64,000 bases of DNA. It comes from Altimarinus sp041659565. GTDB lineage: Bacteria; Patescibacteriota; Gracilibacteria; BD1-5; UBA6164. The notes beneath the pieces are model-generated. The model worked only from the letters and a program-made list of their open reading frames with translations. It did no database searches and was not told the origin of the DNA. Position 1 is the first letter of the stretch. Each line of letters opens with the position of its first letter. Both the position numbers and the translations under genes were made by a program. The stretch spans positions 140,411-204,410 of the forward strand of contig JBAZXZ010000004.1 of NCBI GenBank assembly GCA_041659565.1. Reading direction: 5' to 3'. This document shows positions 20,231 to 30,458 of this stretch, one piece after another.

Positions 20231-22264
20231 ATGATAAAGCTTATGAAAAAATCAATATTTAAAAATAAACTAAGTAGAAAATACTGATTTACACTTGTAG
20301 AGCTTATTATAGTTATTACAATTTTAGCAATTTTATCAACTATATGATATATATCTTATAGTTCTTATATTTCACAATCAAGAGATTCAATTAGGTTATC
20401 ACAAGTATCAAATATAATATCTGCAATGGAAACATATAGAATTAAATGATCTATTCCAATACCAGGTGATAAAGTTACAGTATATGCTAGTTGAGAAATT
20501 ATATGATATCAGTGATATGCTAGTGCAAATATACTTAGTATGATATGATATGAAGAATGATGAAAAGATCCATTAAGTTGAGAATATTTTACATATTTTG
20601 TAAATTTGAAACAAAGAAAGAGAAGTATTTTAGTATTATTAGAGAATGGTATTGATACAAATAATAATACAATTGATGAAAGGATGCCAGTGTCATACTG
20701 AGATAAAGTATGAATAATACTTGATACAAATAATCAACCTATACAAGATAATATTGATTTAAAAGCAACATGATTAGATATAAAAACAACAACGGAAACA
20801 TATAATGTATATTTTAGTGATACTGATAATATAAGTTGAACATGAGAATTATTACAAGTATTATATTGAACAGCAACTACATGAATTATATGAGAGACTT
20901 GTGAAGATTATATAAAAGAAAATGCATGATATTTTCTGACACCATGATATTATCTACTAAATTTAGGTTGAAGTTTAGAAAAAACATATTGTGATATGGT
21001 ACTTGGATATTGTATGGGTAGTATCCCAGAACTAGCGGTATCAAATGCATTAAGTAAAAATTGATGAGTATGGACCTATAATATTAATCCTTGAGAATGT
21101 ACTTATACTTGTGACACAAATTATACATGGAATGGAACTACTTGTGAAGCAAATACACAAATCTATACATGTACTGCAAAACCAGCAACAGGCACAGTAT
21201 GGAATACAGTAGATCACTATACACAAACATGGAATGGAACATCTTGGTTACCAGCTAACACAACAATTGCATATAATACTACATGAAGTACAACAGAATG
21301 TAACTATATATGTGATACAAATTACACATGGGATTGAAGCACTTGTGTAGCTAATACACAAACATATACATGTCTAGCAAAACCAGTAACTTGAACAGTA
21401 TGGAATACAGTAGATCATTATACACAAACATGGAATGGAACAGCTTGGTTACCAGCTGTTACAACAACTGCATATAATACTACATGAAGTACATCAGCTT
21501 GTAACTATACTTGTGATACAGGTTATACTTGGAATGGAACTACTTGTGTTGTATTAGATCCATTAGCATCTTGTACTTGAACTTGACAATTAGTAACAGC
21601 TAGTAGTACTTATCCTTGAGTTTCAGTGTCTTGATTACAGCCAATACATCCTGCATGCGATACACAAGATGTAATAGTATGTAGTTGAAGTTGAACTTGA
21701 TATACTTTATCATCATGTAATATATGAGCAGCTATAGCATGAACTTGATCTAGTTCATATTGATATTATTTTCAATGGTGAAGAAATAAATGATTTATAT
21801 ATTGAGATTTAAGTCATCTATCTGCAACTATAAATTGAACAGTCTGACTAAATGCAGGAACTGATTCTTATTGATTTGTTCGGAATAGTACTTTACCACT
21901 TCCATATACTTGGGCTAATACTGATATAACTAATAATTGGGGAGATACAACAAATACAAATATAGCAAGACAATGAGCATGTGCTACAGGTTATCATATA
22001 CCAAGTAAACCAGAGTGGTTAGCAATATTAACAGCATGATGATGGTGAACAAATTGAACAAATATGATGAATGCACTTAAATTACCAAAATCTGGTGGCC
22101 GTAGTTGGGATACTGGTGCTATGTATAATCAAGGTGTTTATGGAACTTATTGGTTATCAACACCTAGTACATATGCTTATGGATTTAATTTCAGTACTGG
22201 TATTACCCCTAGTTTAGAATATTATCGTGCTCCTGGATTTACTATAAGGTGTACTAAAAACTAA
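20231..22264 (+). CDS. Large modular type IV prepilin (fibrinogen-like, Cys repeats, FISUMP-like end)
   Basis: 677 residues from the first ATG (an in-frame ATG at 20243 would give 673). The N-terminus carries G-F-T-L-V-E-L-I-I-V near residue 19. Residues about 223-260 form a fibrinogen-like start (C-E-D-Y, G-Y-Y-L-L-N, Y-C-D-M). Next are 67-residue repeats (T-C-D-T-N-Y-T-W-N-G-T-T-C). The end, about 585-677, matches the Fibrobacter succinogenes major paralogous (FISUMP) domain: G-Y-H-I-P-S, E-W, Y-W-L-S-T-P, I-R-C-T-K-N. All glycines after about 22070 are GGN, whereas TGA dominates before. Probably a pilin with an adhesive head. Confidence 0.85.
21110..21560 (+). repeat. 201-bp tandem repeats in the first large pilin gene
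   Basis: Units begin at 21110, 21311 and 21512, each 201 bases apart; the third is partial. Each encodes a 67-residue segment with C-D-T, a Y-T-W-[N/D]-G-[S/T]-T-C motif, Y-T-C-x-A-K-P and W-N-T-V-D-H-Y-T-Q-T-W. The same unit length occurs in the second pilin. Confidence 0.85.
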
Positions 22265-22343
22265 AATAGTTATATCATATTAATAATTTCCAAAACAAAA
22301 AACTTCAATTCACTTTAATCTAAAAAATCATTTTGAATAAAAA

Positions 22344-22388
22344 AAAAGATATATAAATTTGCTAGGAATTTATATATCTTTTTTAAGA
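22344..22388 (+). terminator. Hairpin terminator after the first large pilin
   Basis: 16-bp perfect stem (22344-22359 with 22367-22382), 7-base loop, short T tail. Its flank is nearly identical to the hairpin after the second pilin, showing that it belongs to the duplicated segment. Confidence 0.8.
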
Positions 22389-22390
22389 GT

Positions 22391-22543
22391 ATGCAAAAAT
22401 ATCTCAATTCTAAGTTATTAAGCCTAAATTCTTATAAAGTAGAATTATTATTCATTTTAATCATTTTTTCTATCTTTAAATATTTAATATTTGTATTTTT
22501 GCCATTATTACTTATATTTTTAATAGGATACTCTGTTAAATAA
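22391..22543 (+). CDS. Possible small membrane protein (50 residues)
   Basis: ATG to TAA frame of 50 codons with a strongly hydrophobic C-terminal half (about residues 18-46). It starts right after the terminator of the first pilin and no promoter was recognised. There is no TGA and a single glycine. It could be a decayed remnant between two pilin genes or a chance frame in AT-rich DNA. Kept as a low-confidence candidate. Confidence 0.25.
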   Translation: MQKYLNSKLLSLNSYKVELLFILIIFSIFKYLIFVFLPLLLIFLIGYSVK

Positions 22544-22690
22544 TAAATGTTAAGTTTTTATTATATTCAAAGTGTTAGGTTTAATATTAGAATATTTAGT
22601 CTATAATTATTTTTACTTCTATTTTTAAATTGTGATAGAATTATAAATAGTATAAGATTTTTTAAGTCTTATCTTTTATCTTTACAAAAT

Positions 22691-24313
22691 ATGATTTTAC
22701 CAAAAGAAACAAAACAAAAAAATAAACTAAGTAGAAAATACTGATTTACACTTATAGAGCTTATTATAGTTATTACAATTTTAGCAATTTTATCAACTAT
22801 ATGATATATATCTTATAATTGATATATTTCACAATCAAGAGATTCAGTCAGAGTATCACAAGTATCAAGTATAATATCTGCAATGGAAGCATGTAGAATG
22901 AAATGATCTATTCCAATACCAGATGATAAAATTACAGTGTATGCTAGTTGAGAAATTATATGATATCAGTGATATGCAGGTAAAAATGTACTTAGTATTG
23001 TATGATATGAAGAATGATGAAAAGATCCATTAAGTTGAAAATATTTTACATATTTTGCAAATTTTAAACAAAGAAAGAGAAGTGTTTTAGCATTATTAGA
23101 GAATGGTATTGATACAAATGATAATACAATTGATGAAAGGATGCCAGTGTCATACTGAAATAAAGTATGAATAATACTTGATGTAAATAACCAACCTATA
23201 CAAGATAATGTTGATTTAAAAACAACATGATTAGATGTAAAAACAACAACAGAAACATATAATGTATATTTTAGTGATACAGAGAATATAAGTTGAACAT
23301 GAGAATTATTACAAGTGTTATATTGAACAGCAACTACATGAATTATATGAGAGACTTGTGATGATTATATAGAAGAAAATGCATGATATTTTTTAAAACC
23401 ATGATATTTTTTAATGAACTTAAATTGAAGCTTAGAAAAACAATATTGTGATATGATTTATTGATATTGTAGGTGAAGTATTCCAGAAAATGGAGTATCA
23501 AATGCATTAAGTTTAGATTGATGAATACGGAATTATAATGAAATTAATTGAAATTGTACATTTATTTGTCCTACAAATTATACATGGAATGGAACAATTT
23601 GTGAAGCAGATTCACAAACAGCTGTTTGTGAATGAAGTTTACCAACTAGTGCAATATGGAATACTAGTGGTAATTATATACAGGTATGGGATTGAACTGC
23701 ATTTACACCTACTAATAAAACAGCTAATTACAATGAAATAGCATCTAATAATGATTGTAGATTCAAATGTAATACAAACTATACTTGGAATTGAACTAAT
23801 TGTGTAGCAAATACACAAAGATATACATGTGCTGCCAAACCAGCAATATGAACAGTATGGAATACAGTAAGTAGTTATGAACAGGCATGGAATGGAACAT
23901 TATGGACACCAGCTGACACATTAACCGTTTATAACACAACACCAAGTACAACAGCATGTAATTATACATGTGATACAGGTTATTCATGGAATTGAACTAC
24001 TTGTGTTATATGTGAAAGTTGATGGACAATGACTGCTTGAATTTGTTATAAAACTATAAGTAGTCCAAAAGTTAATTTACACACTATATGAGTTTGAGTT
24101 TGATATAATTTATCAGAAACAAGTTGATTATTTTATTGTAATGATTTTGTAAGAGGATGATCTTTATATTATACAGCAAGTACTTATTCTATAGTTATAT
24201 TTGGTATATATGAGTATAAGTACTTATCATCCAATTCTTGGAATTCTAATACAGTAATATTTTTTCCTTCTGCTACATGAGTTACTTCTATCACTTGTAA
24301 ATATACTCCATAA
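22691..24313 (+). CDS. Second large type IV prepilin (fibrinogen-like and Cys-repeat domains)
   Basis: 540 residues and very close to the 20231 pilin over residues 13 to about 440: K-Y-G-F-T-L-I-E-L-I-I-V, the fibrinogen-like C-D-D-Y / Y-C-D-M element, and the 67-residue Cys repeats. The first 12 residues (M-I-L-P-K-E-T-K-Q-K-N-K) and the upstream 70 bases instead match the PilN-like gene at 17987, so the gene is a chimera. The C-terminus ends in a different Cys-containing domain of about 100 residues and lacks the FISUMP-like head. Probably an alternative pilin that changes the exposed tip. Confidence 0.8.
23567..24010 (+). repeat. 201-bp tandem repeats in the second large pilin gene
   Basis: Cys-repeat units begin at 23567, 23768 and 23969, with the same 201-base period as in the first pilin gene. 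They are more diverged from each other than the two complete units in the first gene. Confidence 0.8.
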
Positions 24314-24355
24314 TTATATTCAAGATTTTATATCTATAAAAAATCATTTTGAATT

Positions 24356-24404
24356 AAAAAAAAAAGATATATAATTTTATTATAAATATATATATCTTTT
24401 TTTT
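24356..24404 (+). terminator. Hairpin terminator abutting the next start codon
   Basis: A/T-rich hairpin (AAAAAAGATATATA pairing with TATATATATCTTTTTT) with an eight-T tract. The tract ends at 24404 and the ATG of the GspH-like gene is at 24405, so read-through past this hairpin would set minor pilin levels. Confidence 0.7.
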
Positions 24405-24983
24405 ATGAATAAAAAATATACTAAAATCAAAGCTTTTACACTCATAGAACTTATGGTTACTATAACTATTATGGTATTAGTTTGATGAGCTACATATATG
24501 AATTTTGCATATAGTCAAAATAAGATGAATTTAAAACTTACAGCAAAAGATATATCACAAGCACTTTATAATGCTAGAAATATGGCTATAAATTGACTTG
24601 ATTCAAGTAGTTGAAATGTATCAGTTTGAGTTTATTTTGATAATTCAGTAGATAATAAAAGCAAGATTTCTTTTTTTTCTTATCCTTATGATTTAGATAT
24701 AAATTCTACTGATTTACTCAGTACTGACAGTAAAAAACTTATTAAAAAAATAGATTTTTATAAATATATAGAATTAAATTGAGTTGAAAATAAAGACAAG
24801 TTTTTATTTTTATTTCAAGCTATTTCTTGAAGTGGTTATTATTATTATCGGGATAGTACACCATGAAAGAAATCTTTTGAAGGAAATAGTATAGATATAA
24901 AAATATCATTGAACCAATCTGAGTCCTCAAATCTAACAAAAGATATAAAATATATAATTTGAACAAATATAATTGATTATTAA
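24405..24983 (+). CDS. Minor pseudopilin, GspH/FimT-like
   Basis: 192 residues. The prepilin motif A-F-T-L-I-E-L-M-V-T is near residue 10; the residue before the cut site is Ala instead of Gly, which prepilin peptidases can tolerate. After the pilin helix come a short beta-rich body and an R-N-M-A segment typical of GspH-like proteins. First of four adjacent minor pilins (24405-27062) in the order H, I, J, K seen in type II secretion and type IV pilus priming complexes. It starts directly after a terminator-like hairpin, so it is probably expressed by read-through. Confidence 0.7.
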
Positions 24984-24992
24984 TAACTTTTT

Positions 24993-25625
24993 ATGAAAAA
25001 TTTAAACAAATCTTGAATGTCAATAATTGAAGTAATTGTGGCTATTTTTATATTTACTATATGATTAAGTTCTATTTATCTTGTTATTATTTCAAGTATA
25101 AATTTAAATGAGTATGGTAAAAATCAGATTATAGCTTCAAATTTAGCAAGAGAATGACTTGAACTTGTGAAAAATCTTAGAGATTCAAATTATGCTAATT
25201 TACATAATTGGAATTCTATAAATCCAAATCTAACTGCTTTATTTGATACACCATCAAATCTAATACAAACTTGAGCCTTTTATAAAGTAGAACTAGATTA
25301 TAACTCAGTATTTCCTTGATTTTCTACAAAAATAGAAAAAATAAATGATTTCAAAGAATGAAAAGAATTTTTAATTACTTCTATGAAAGATTATGAATTA
25401 TGTTTTAATTCAGAAAAAAAATATACATATAATTGTATTTCTTGAAATAATAGATCAGGTTTTTATAGGTATGTGAAATTTGAAGATTTACAATATAAAG
25501 ATGATTTATGAAATGATGTAATAGTTAAGGATGCTTACAAAGTTATATCAAAAGTAATTTGGTATAAAAAAGGGTATCACGAGATTAATCTGACTACGAT
25601 TTTAGCTAATCATAAGAGAATGTAA
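24993..25625 (+). CDS. Minor pseudopilin, PilV/GspI-like
   Basis: 210 residues. The N-terminus S-G-M-S-I-I-E-V-I-V-A has the Gly cut site (TGA) and Glu at mature position 5. An A-S-N-L-A-R-E-G-L-E segment after the helix is typical of PilV/GspI proteins (usually A-x-x-L-A-x-E-G-x-E). It starts 9 bases after the GspH-like gene. Minor pilins of this kind prime filament assembly and sit at the tip. The C-terminal body contains two cysteines. Confidence 0.72.
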
Positions 25626-25654
25626 TATAATTTATAATTAACAATTAATAATTA

Positions 25655-26248
25655 ATGAAAAATTTATTAAAAAATTCTAAAAACTTAAATTCTTGATTTA
25701 CTTTAGTTGAGATAATTGTGGCAGTTACAATTATGTCTATAATTATGGTTTCAGTTATGTTTATTTTTGTAAATTCTACTCAATTGTCCATGAAAGTAGA
25801 TATAAATAGAGTTTTACAAGAAAATTCAAAAAATATAATTGAAACTATATCTGAAGATTTAAGAAAAAACGATTTAAAAGTATGTTGAGGGTGAATTACT
25901 AATTGATGTATATGAAGTGAACCAATATCTATTTGATCAGAACTTTGGATATGAGATAATTGGTATTATTTAGCAAAAAATGATACAATTGCAGGTTTTA
26001 TAAAGGTAGATGATATAAATTATTGTAATACTAATCAGTGTTATTTACTTAAGAATAATGAAATGCTTTCTAACTCATTTGTTACTGTTCAAAATCTTAA
26101 ATTCAGTATTTTTAAAGAGCATATACCAAAGGTCCAAATAAATTTATTGCTGAAACCTATGTGATGAAAATGAGTTAATTCAAATCTGATAAAAAATACT
26201 GAGTTAAATTTACAAACAACTTTGAGTGAACAGTATATAAAAAATTAA
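25655..26248 (+). CDS. Minor pseudopilin, GspJ/PilW-like
   Basis: 197 residues. The prepilin motif S-G-F-T-L-V-E-I-I-V-A is near residue 14, followed by the pilin helix and a Q-E-N-S-K segment like that of GspJ/PilW. A Cys-containing loop lies near residues 90-130 (C-G-G-G, C-I-G-S, then Y-C-N-T-N-Q-C). Third gene of the minor pilin set, 29 bases after the PilV-like gene and 16 bases before the GspK/PilX-like gene. Confidence 0.7.
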
Positions 26249-26264
26249 TTATTAATTAAATTAT

Positions 26265-27062
26265 ATGTTAAATAGTAATAAAAGCTGATATTCTATAATT
26301 ATTACCATATTTGTAATATGATTTTTATTGACTTTAACTTCATCAATTTTAAAGATGGTTTTAGTTGAATCAAATGATAATAAATGAGTTTATAACTATC
26401 TGAAATCATATTATGCAACAACTTGAGCATGAGAATTAGTAATGCTTAAAATAAAAGAAAATTGATATTGATATTATGAAAAAATAGATTTAGATAATTG
26501 AAATCCAATATCAAATATATTAAATAAAGATTCACAAAAAGATAAAAATCCAATAATTGCTTATGATATTAATTCAAAAGTATCAAATTATGCTTGAGAA
26601 TTAGCTCCATTATCTTATGATGTTATACCATTGTTCTATACTGATAGTACCTCAAGTTGAGTTGTACTTGATATGAGTTTAACATCTACAGGAGATTTAA
26701 ATGATTTGTCATGGAATATAATAACTTCAGATTGATGATTATCTTGAGCATGATGATTTAATTGAACAACAGAGTGATTTTTAAAACAATTAGATACTTT
26801 TTGAGATTTTACGATGTCAGATAATACAATAAGTAATTTTTTAGAAGCAAATAAAAATGATTTTAATTATTTAGTATTGTTTAATTCTAATGAAAATACT
26901 TCTGTTTCTTATAAAATAGATGGAAAATGAAGTTTTTTTACAAAACCGAGGACTGATATAATAGTATCGTCAAAATTAGGAGATTATAAACAGAATATTA
27001 GCATCAAATACGACAATACTGACTATTTAGGAATATTAAAATACTCTATTTATAATGACTAA
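26265..27062 (+). CDS. Minor pilus protein, GspK/PilX-like
   Basis: 265 residues. The N-terminus has S-G-Y-S-I-I-I-T-I and a hydrophobic helix; mature position 5 is not Glu, as is usual for GspK-type tip pilins. A Y-A-T-T-G-A-G-E-L segment near residue 48 matches the A-x-A-G-x-E pattern of PilX/GspK. The body is glycine- and tryptophan-containing with no clear family match. Last gene of the pilus cluster. An A/T palindrome at 27078-27097 follows and may end transcription. Confidence 0.62.
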
Positions 27063-27107
27063 ATATGAACTTTAAAGGACTTTTTTTAAAAAAAGTCAAA
27101 AAAAAAC

Positions 27108-27135
27108 TTGAAATTCTTTTTTTATTTGCTATATT
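27108..27135 (+). promoter_or_regulatory. Promoter of the HU gene
   Basis: TTGAAA (27108-27113), 16-base spacer, TATATT (27130-27135), 31 bases before the HU start. It lies downstream of the pilus cluster's last gene. Confidence 0.5.
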
Positions 27136-27166
27136 TTAAATGTTTTTATTTTATAACTAACTAAAA

Positions 27167-27439
27167 ATGAAAAAACAAGATTTTATTAAAGCAGTTGCTA
27201 CTAATGCTAGTCTTAGTCAAGATGCTGTTTCTAAAGCTTTAGCTTCTATGATAGGAGTTGTTACTTCTGAATTAAAAGCTGGTAATGATGTTAATATAAC
27301 TGGTTTTGGAGCTTTTAAAGTTTCTAAAAGAGCAGCTAGAAATGGGGTTAACCCAAGAACTGGAGCTTCTATTAAAATTCCTGCTATGAAATCACCTGTA
27401 TTTAGAGCTGGAAAAACTTTAAAAGAAAGTGTTAGATAA
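27167..27439 (+). CDS. HU-family DNA-binding protein
   Basis: 90 residues, exactly the HU length. Features: N-terminal M-K-K-Q-D-F-I-K-A-V-A, the G-F-G-A-F turn near residue 45, and the DNA-binding arm R-x-x-R-x-G-V-N-P-R-T-G-A-S-I-K-I-P near 57-74, ending in F-x-x-G-K-x-L-K. HU compacts DNA as a dimer. All seven glycines are GGN codons and none is TGA, unlike almost every neighbour; this suggests that TGA-Gly is avoided in a highly expressed gene. It has its own promoter and terminator. Confidence 0.97.
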   Translation: MKKQDFIKAVATNASLSQDAVSKALASMIGVVTSELKAGNDVNITGFGAFKVSKRAARNGVNPRTGASIKIPAMKSPVFRAGKTLKESVR

Positions 27440-27456
27440 TTTTTCTTAAATAAGAA

Positions 27457-27500
27457 ATAAAAAATAAGAAATTCTAATAAAATAGAATTTCTTATTTTTT
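27457..27500 (+). terminator. Terminator after HU
   Basis: Stem of about 17 bp (AAAAATAAGAAATTCTA with TAGAATTTCTTATTTTT), loop of about 7 bases and a T run. Confidence 0.85.
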
Positions 27501-27578
27501 TGATTTTTATTGAAATATATTATATTATATAGTAAGGTAACATTAATTGTTATTCCTAAGGTTTTAATATATTACTGT

Positions 27579-28109
27579 ATGAGAAAGTTAGTTATAGATA
27601 ACTTGAACTTATCAGATTTGGATACAACTTTTATAACTTGAGAATTAGAAAACTTTAAAAAGTTAGATTTAGAGTTGATTTATGGATCCAATTTTTTAAA
27701 TACAGGAACTATAAGAAACTTTGTCTCATTATTATGTGATAAACTTTATATTGATCCTATTTTAAAGTTTAAAATGATACTTATAACAGATGAATTAAAT
27801 AATAATGCAATAGAGTATGGTAGTTTGGAAAAAGATGTAAATAAGATGAGAATTTCTATAATTAAAGATGATTTATATTATCATTTTATTATAGAAACAG
27901 AAGATTCTTGAAAATGAAAATATCATAAAACTTCAAAAGAAATGCAAATTTTAGGAGAAAAGAAATTAAAGGAATGATTTAAAAATCATTTTTCAATAAG
28001 GTGAAGATGATTATTTTTGATAATAAAAAATATAGTTGATGAAATATATTTTAAGGACTCTATAACTTGATGACTTATTGTTGGAATCAAGAAAAAAATA
28101 AAAATATAA
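27579..28109 (+). CDS. RsbW/SpoIIAB-like anti-sigma serine kinase (HATPase_c_2)
   Basis: 176 residues, the usual RsbW length. GHKL motifs are in order: N box D-E-L-N-N-N-A-I-E-Y near residue 73, G1 box E-D-S-G-K-G near 110, and G2 box R-G-R-G-L-F-L-I near 145, followed by V-D-E-I-Y-F. Such kinases hold a sigma factor and phosphorylate a STAS antagonist. A STAS protein with a Ser at the expected site is at 52616 and a PP2C-like protein at 7673. No sigma factor gene was recognised in the window. It is flanked by terminators and forms its own unit. Confidence 0.8.
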
Positions 28110-28121
28110 AAACATTGCTAA

Positions 28122-28160
28122 AAAAAAAGATTTATATAAAATTATATAAATCTTTTTTTA
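28122..28160 (+). terminator. Terminator after the RsbW-like gene
   Basis: A/T stem (AAAAAAAGATTTATATAA with TTATATAAATCTTTTTTT) followed by A/T-rich sequence before ftsQ. Confidence 0.8.
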
Positions 28161-28197
28161 GATATTCATTAACTTTAAAGTTTAGTTTAAATAAAAT

Positions 28198-29172
28198 ATG
28201 TTTACAAAAATAATAAATAAAATAAAACAGAAAGTAAAAAAAAATAAGTTTAAAGAAACACTTAAGAAGGAAAAAAGAAAAGTTTTTATAGATACATCTT
28301 TTGATAAATCTAAATTTTTTAAAAGAAAAAAACAAATAACTTTTAATTTTCCTAAACTTCAAAATAACTATATTAAAAATAATTTAAAAATGTTATATTT
28401 GGGTATAATTTTTACATTTTTATTTTTGATAGTAGTTTCTTTATTTACACCAATTTTTTATATACAAAAAATTAATATTACTTTGTATGATAAACAAGAG
28501 GGGCTTATAGATTTGAATATAGCATATGATTTATTAAATAATTATAGGTGAAAAAATCTCATTTTTTTAAATAATAGTGAAATTGAGGATCAATTAGTGA
28601 ATTATCAAAAAAATATTGTTAATATTGAAATTAATAAATCTTTTTTTCCTTCAGTGTTAAATATAAAATTGGGATCTTCTAAAGCATTATTTTATACTAT
28701 AATTAATTGAAAGAAGTATATTGTAACAGAAAATTGAGTTTTTGTTTATACAAATACTATAATTAAAGATTTAAAGGAAATAAAAATTTCCATGCAAAAT
28801 AAAAATGATTATTTTTTGGAATATAAAAAGATTTTGCATGAAGACTATTTGAAAAAAATTGTGAAATTAAAAAATGATATTGAACAAAATATTTTATGAT
28901 TGAAAATAAAAAATATTTATTATTTTGTAAAGGAAAGAGAAGTTCATTTTGATGTTAATAATGACATAAAATTGATTTTTGATATAAATGTAGAACCAGA
29001 TGAACAATTAACAAAATTGATAGTTTTTAATAAAGAACATTTAAGTTTATTAAAAATAACTACAATCAATTATATAGATTTAAGAATTCCAAATAAGATT
29101 TTTTATTGTGAAAATGAATTTATATGAAATTGTAAGAAAAATTTAAAATTAATATATGATTTGTATGAATAA
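28198..29172 (+). CDS. ftsQ: FtsQ-like cell division protein
   Basis: 324 residues. A long basic cytoplasmic tail (about 1-62) is followed by one membrane helix (about 65-88). A POTRA-type domain then starts with Y-I-Q-K-I-N-I, includes G-K-N-L-I-F-L-N near 118-125, and is followed by a beta domain with Y-I-V-T-E-N-G-V-F. This is the FtsQ/DivIB order. FtsQ links early and late divisome proteins. It overlaps the lspA start by 17 bases. Related division and wall genes (FtsA-like, MurA) lie near 43-45 kb. Confidence 0.7.
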
Positions 29173-29641
29173 TAAAAAATTATATACAGGTATATTTAGA
29201 TTTTATGAATTATATGTAATTATAATTCTTATTTTTTTTGATTATTTAAGTAAATATTATGCATATAAATTATTAGCATCAAAAAAGATAGATTTGCTAT
29301 CAAATTTTATTTATTTTGAGCTTTATAAAAATAAATGAATAGCATTTAGTATGAATCTACCGTTTATAAAAATTATAACGATTATAATAATAGGAGCTAT
29401 ATTATATTATTATATAAAATACGAAAGATCTAAAAATAATAAATTTTTAAATATTAGTTATATTTTGATTATATCATGAGCATTATGAAATGCACGGGAA
29501 CGAATTTTTTTATGAGAGGTTACTGATTTTATTTGAGTTAAATTTTTTTCTGTTTTTAATTTAGCAGATATTTATATAAGTATTTGAATTATACTTTATT
29601 TAATAATAATTGTTTTGAAAAAAGATAATGAATGTGTATAA
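29156..29641 (+). CDS. lspA: Lipoprotein signal peptidase (signal peptidase II)
   Basis: 161 residues from ATG 29156 (or 158 from ATG 29165) and four membrane segments. LspA traits: F-D-Y-L-S-K near the N-terminus, N-K-G-I-A-F-S near residue 61, then G-A-L-G-N-A-R-E-R, V-T-D-F, and F-N-L-A-D-I. The two catalytic aspartates (V-T-D-F and N-L-A-D) are kept, but the usual N-x-x-D-R is N-A-R-E-R. It cleaves lipoprotein signal peptides before the lipid-modified Cys; likely clients include the lipoprotein at 11997, and Lgt is at 53486. It overlaps ftsQ, so the two are translated together. Confidence 0.85.
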
Positions 29642-29687
29642 TAAACTTATAAAATCAATTTTAAAAATTACTTACTAATTATTTTTT

Positions 29688-30428
29688 ATGGAAATATATG
29701 AAAAAAAAGAAAAACAATATTGACCAAGAAGAGTTGATTTAGTAAGAACTATCATTAATGCTTTATGAATTTTTGCTGCAGGTTTTTTATGAAGTCTTAT
29801 AGTTATGGCATTTTTATTTATGTTATCTAGTGCTTTTTGATTTAATTTTGAATGATGAGCTTGAACTCCTGGATTTAAAGAAGGTTTTTTATTTCCTTTT
29901 TTATTATCTTTGATAGTATTTTTGGCTACAACTATAACAATGCTTTTTACTTATTATGTATTAACTGTAACACATAGTAATAATTATAAAAAAAATATTA
30001 GTACTTTTTTTCATATAATACTATCTTCTATACTGGTTTATATAGTTATTATTCCTATATATTTAAATATATGAAGTACTCATTATGAAAATATTTTAAT
30101 GGTATTTTTATTTCATGTTATAATAACTTCCTTATTATTTAGTATTATTTTAGAATTATTAAATAATTATACTCATTTAATTTTGTGAATTTACAGTAGT
30201 TTTTTATGAACGATTATAACTATATTTTTTATAATTTTGTTAGGATTACCTGATAATTCAAAATGAAAGTTTTATATAATAATTTTTCTTGTTCCAGTAA
30301 TAAATGGTTTAATTTATTTATCAAAACAATTCATTGAATTTATTTATTACAGTTATTTTAATTTTACTTGAAATGATCCTATTGGTAATGTATTTTATCA
30401 AATAGAAAAAGAAGAACAGGAAGAATAA
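29688..30428 (+). CDS. Polytopic membrane protein, unknown
   Basis: 246 residues with six or more hydrophobic segments and a short charged tail at each end (E-K-K-E-K at the start, E-K-E-E-Q-E-E at the end). The loop after the second helix has aromatic and glycine residues (F-E-G-G-A-G-T-P-G-F). No family was recognised. It lies 46 bases after lspA and 30 bases before the AMMECR1 gene, all on the plus strand, and may be part of that operon. Confidence 0.6.
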
Positions 30429-30458
30429 AAATACTATTTTTATAATATATATAAATTT

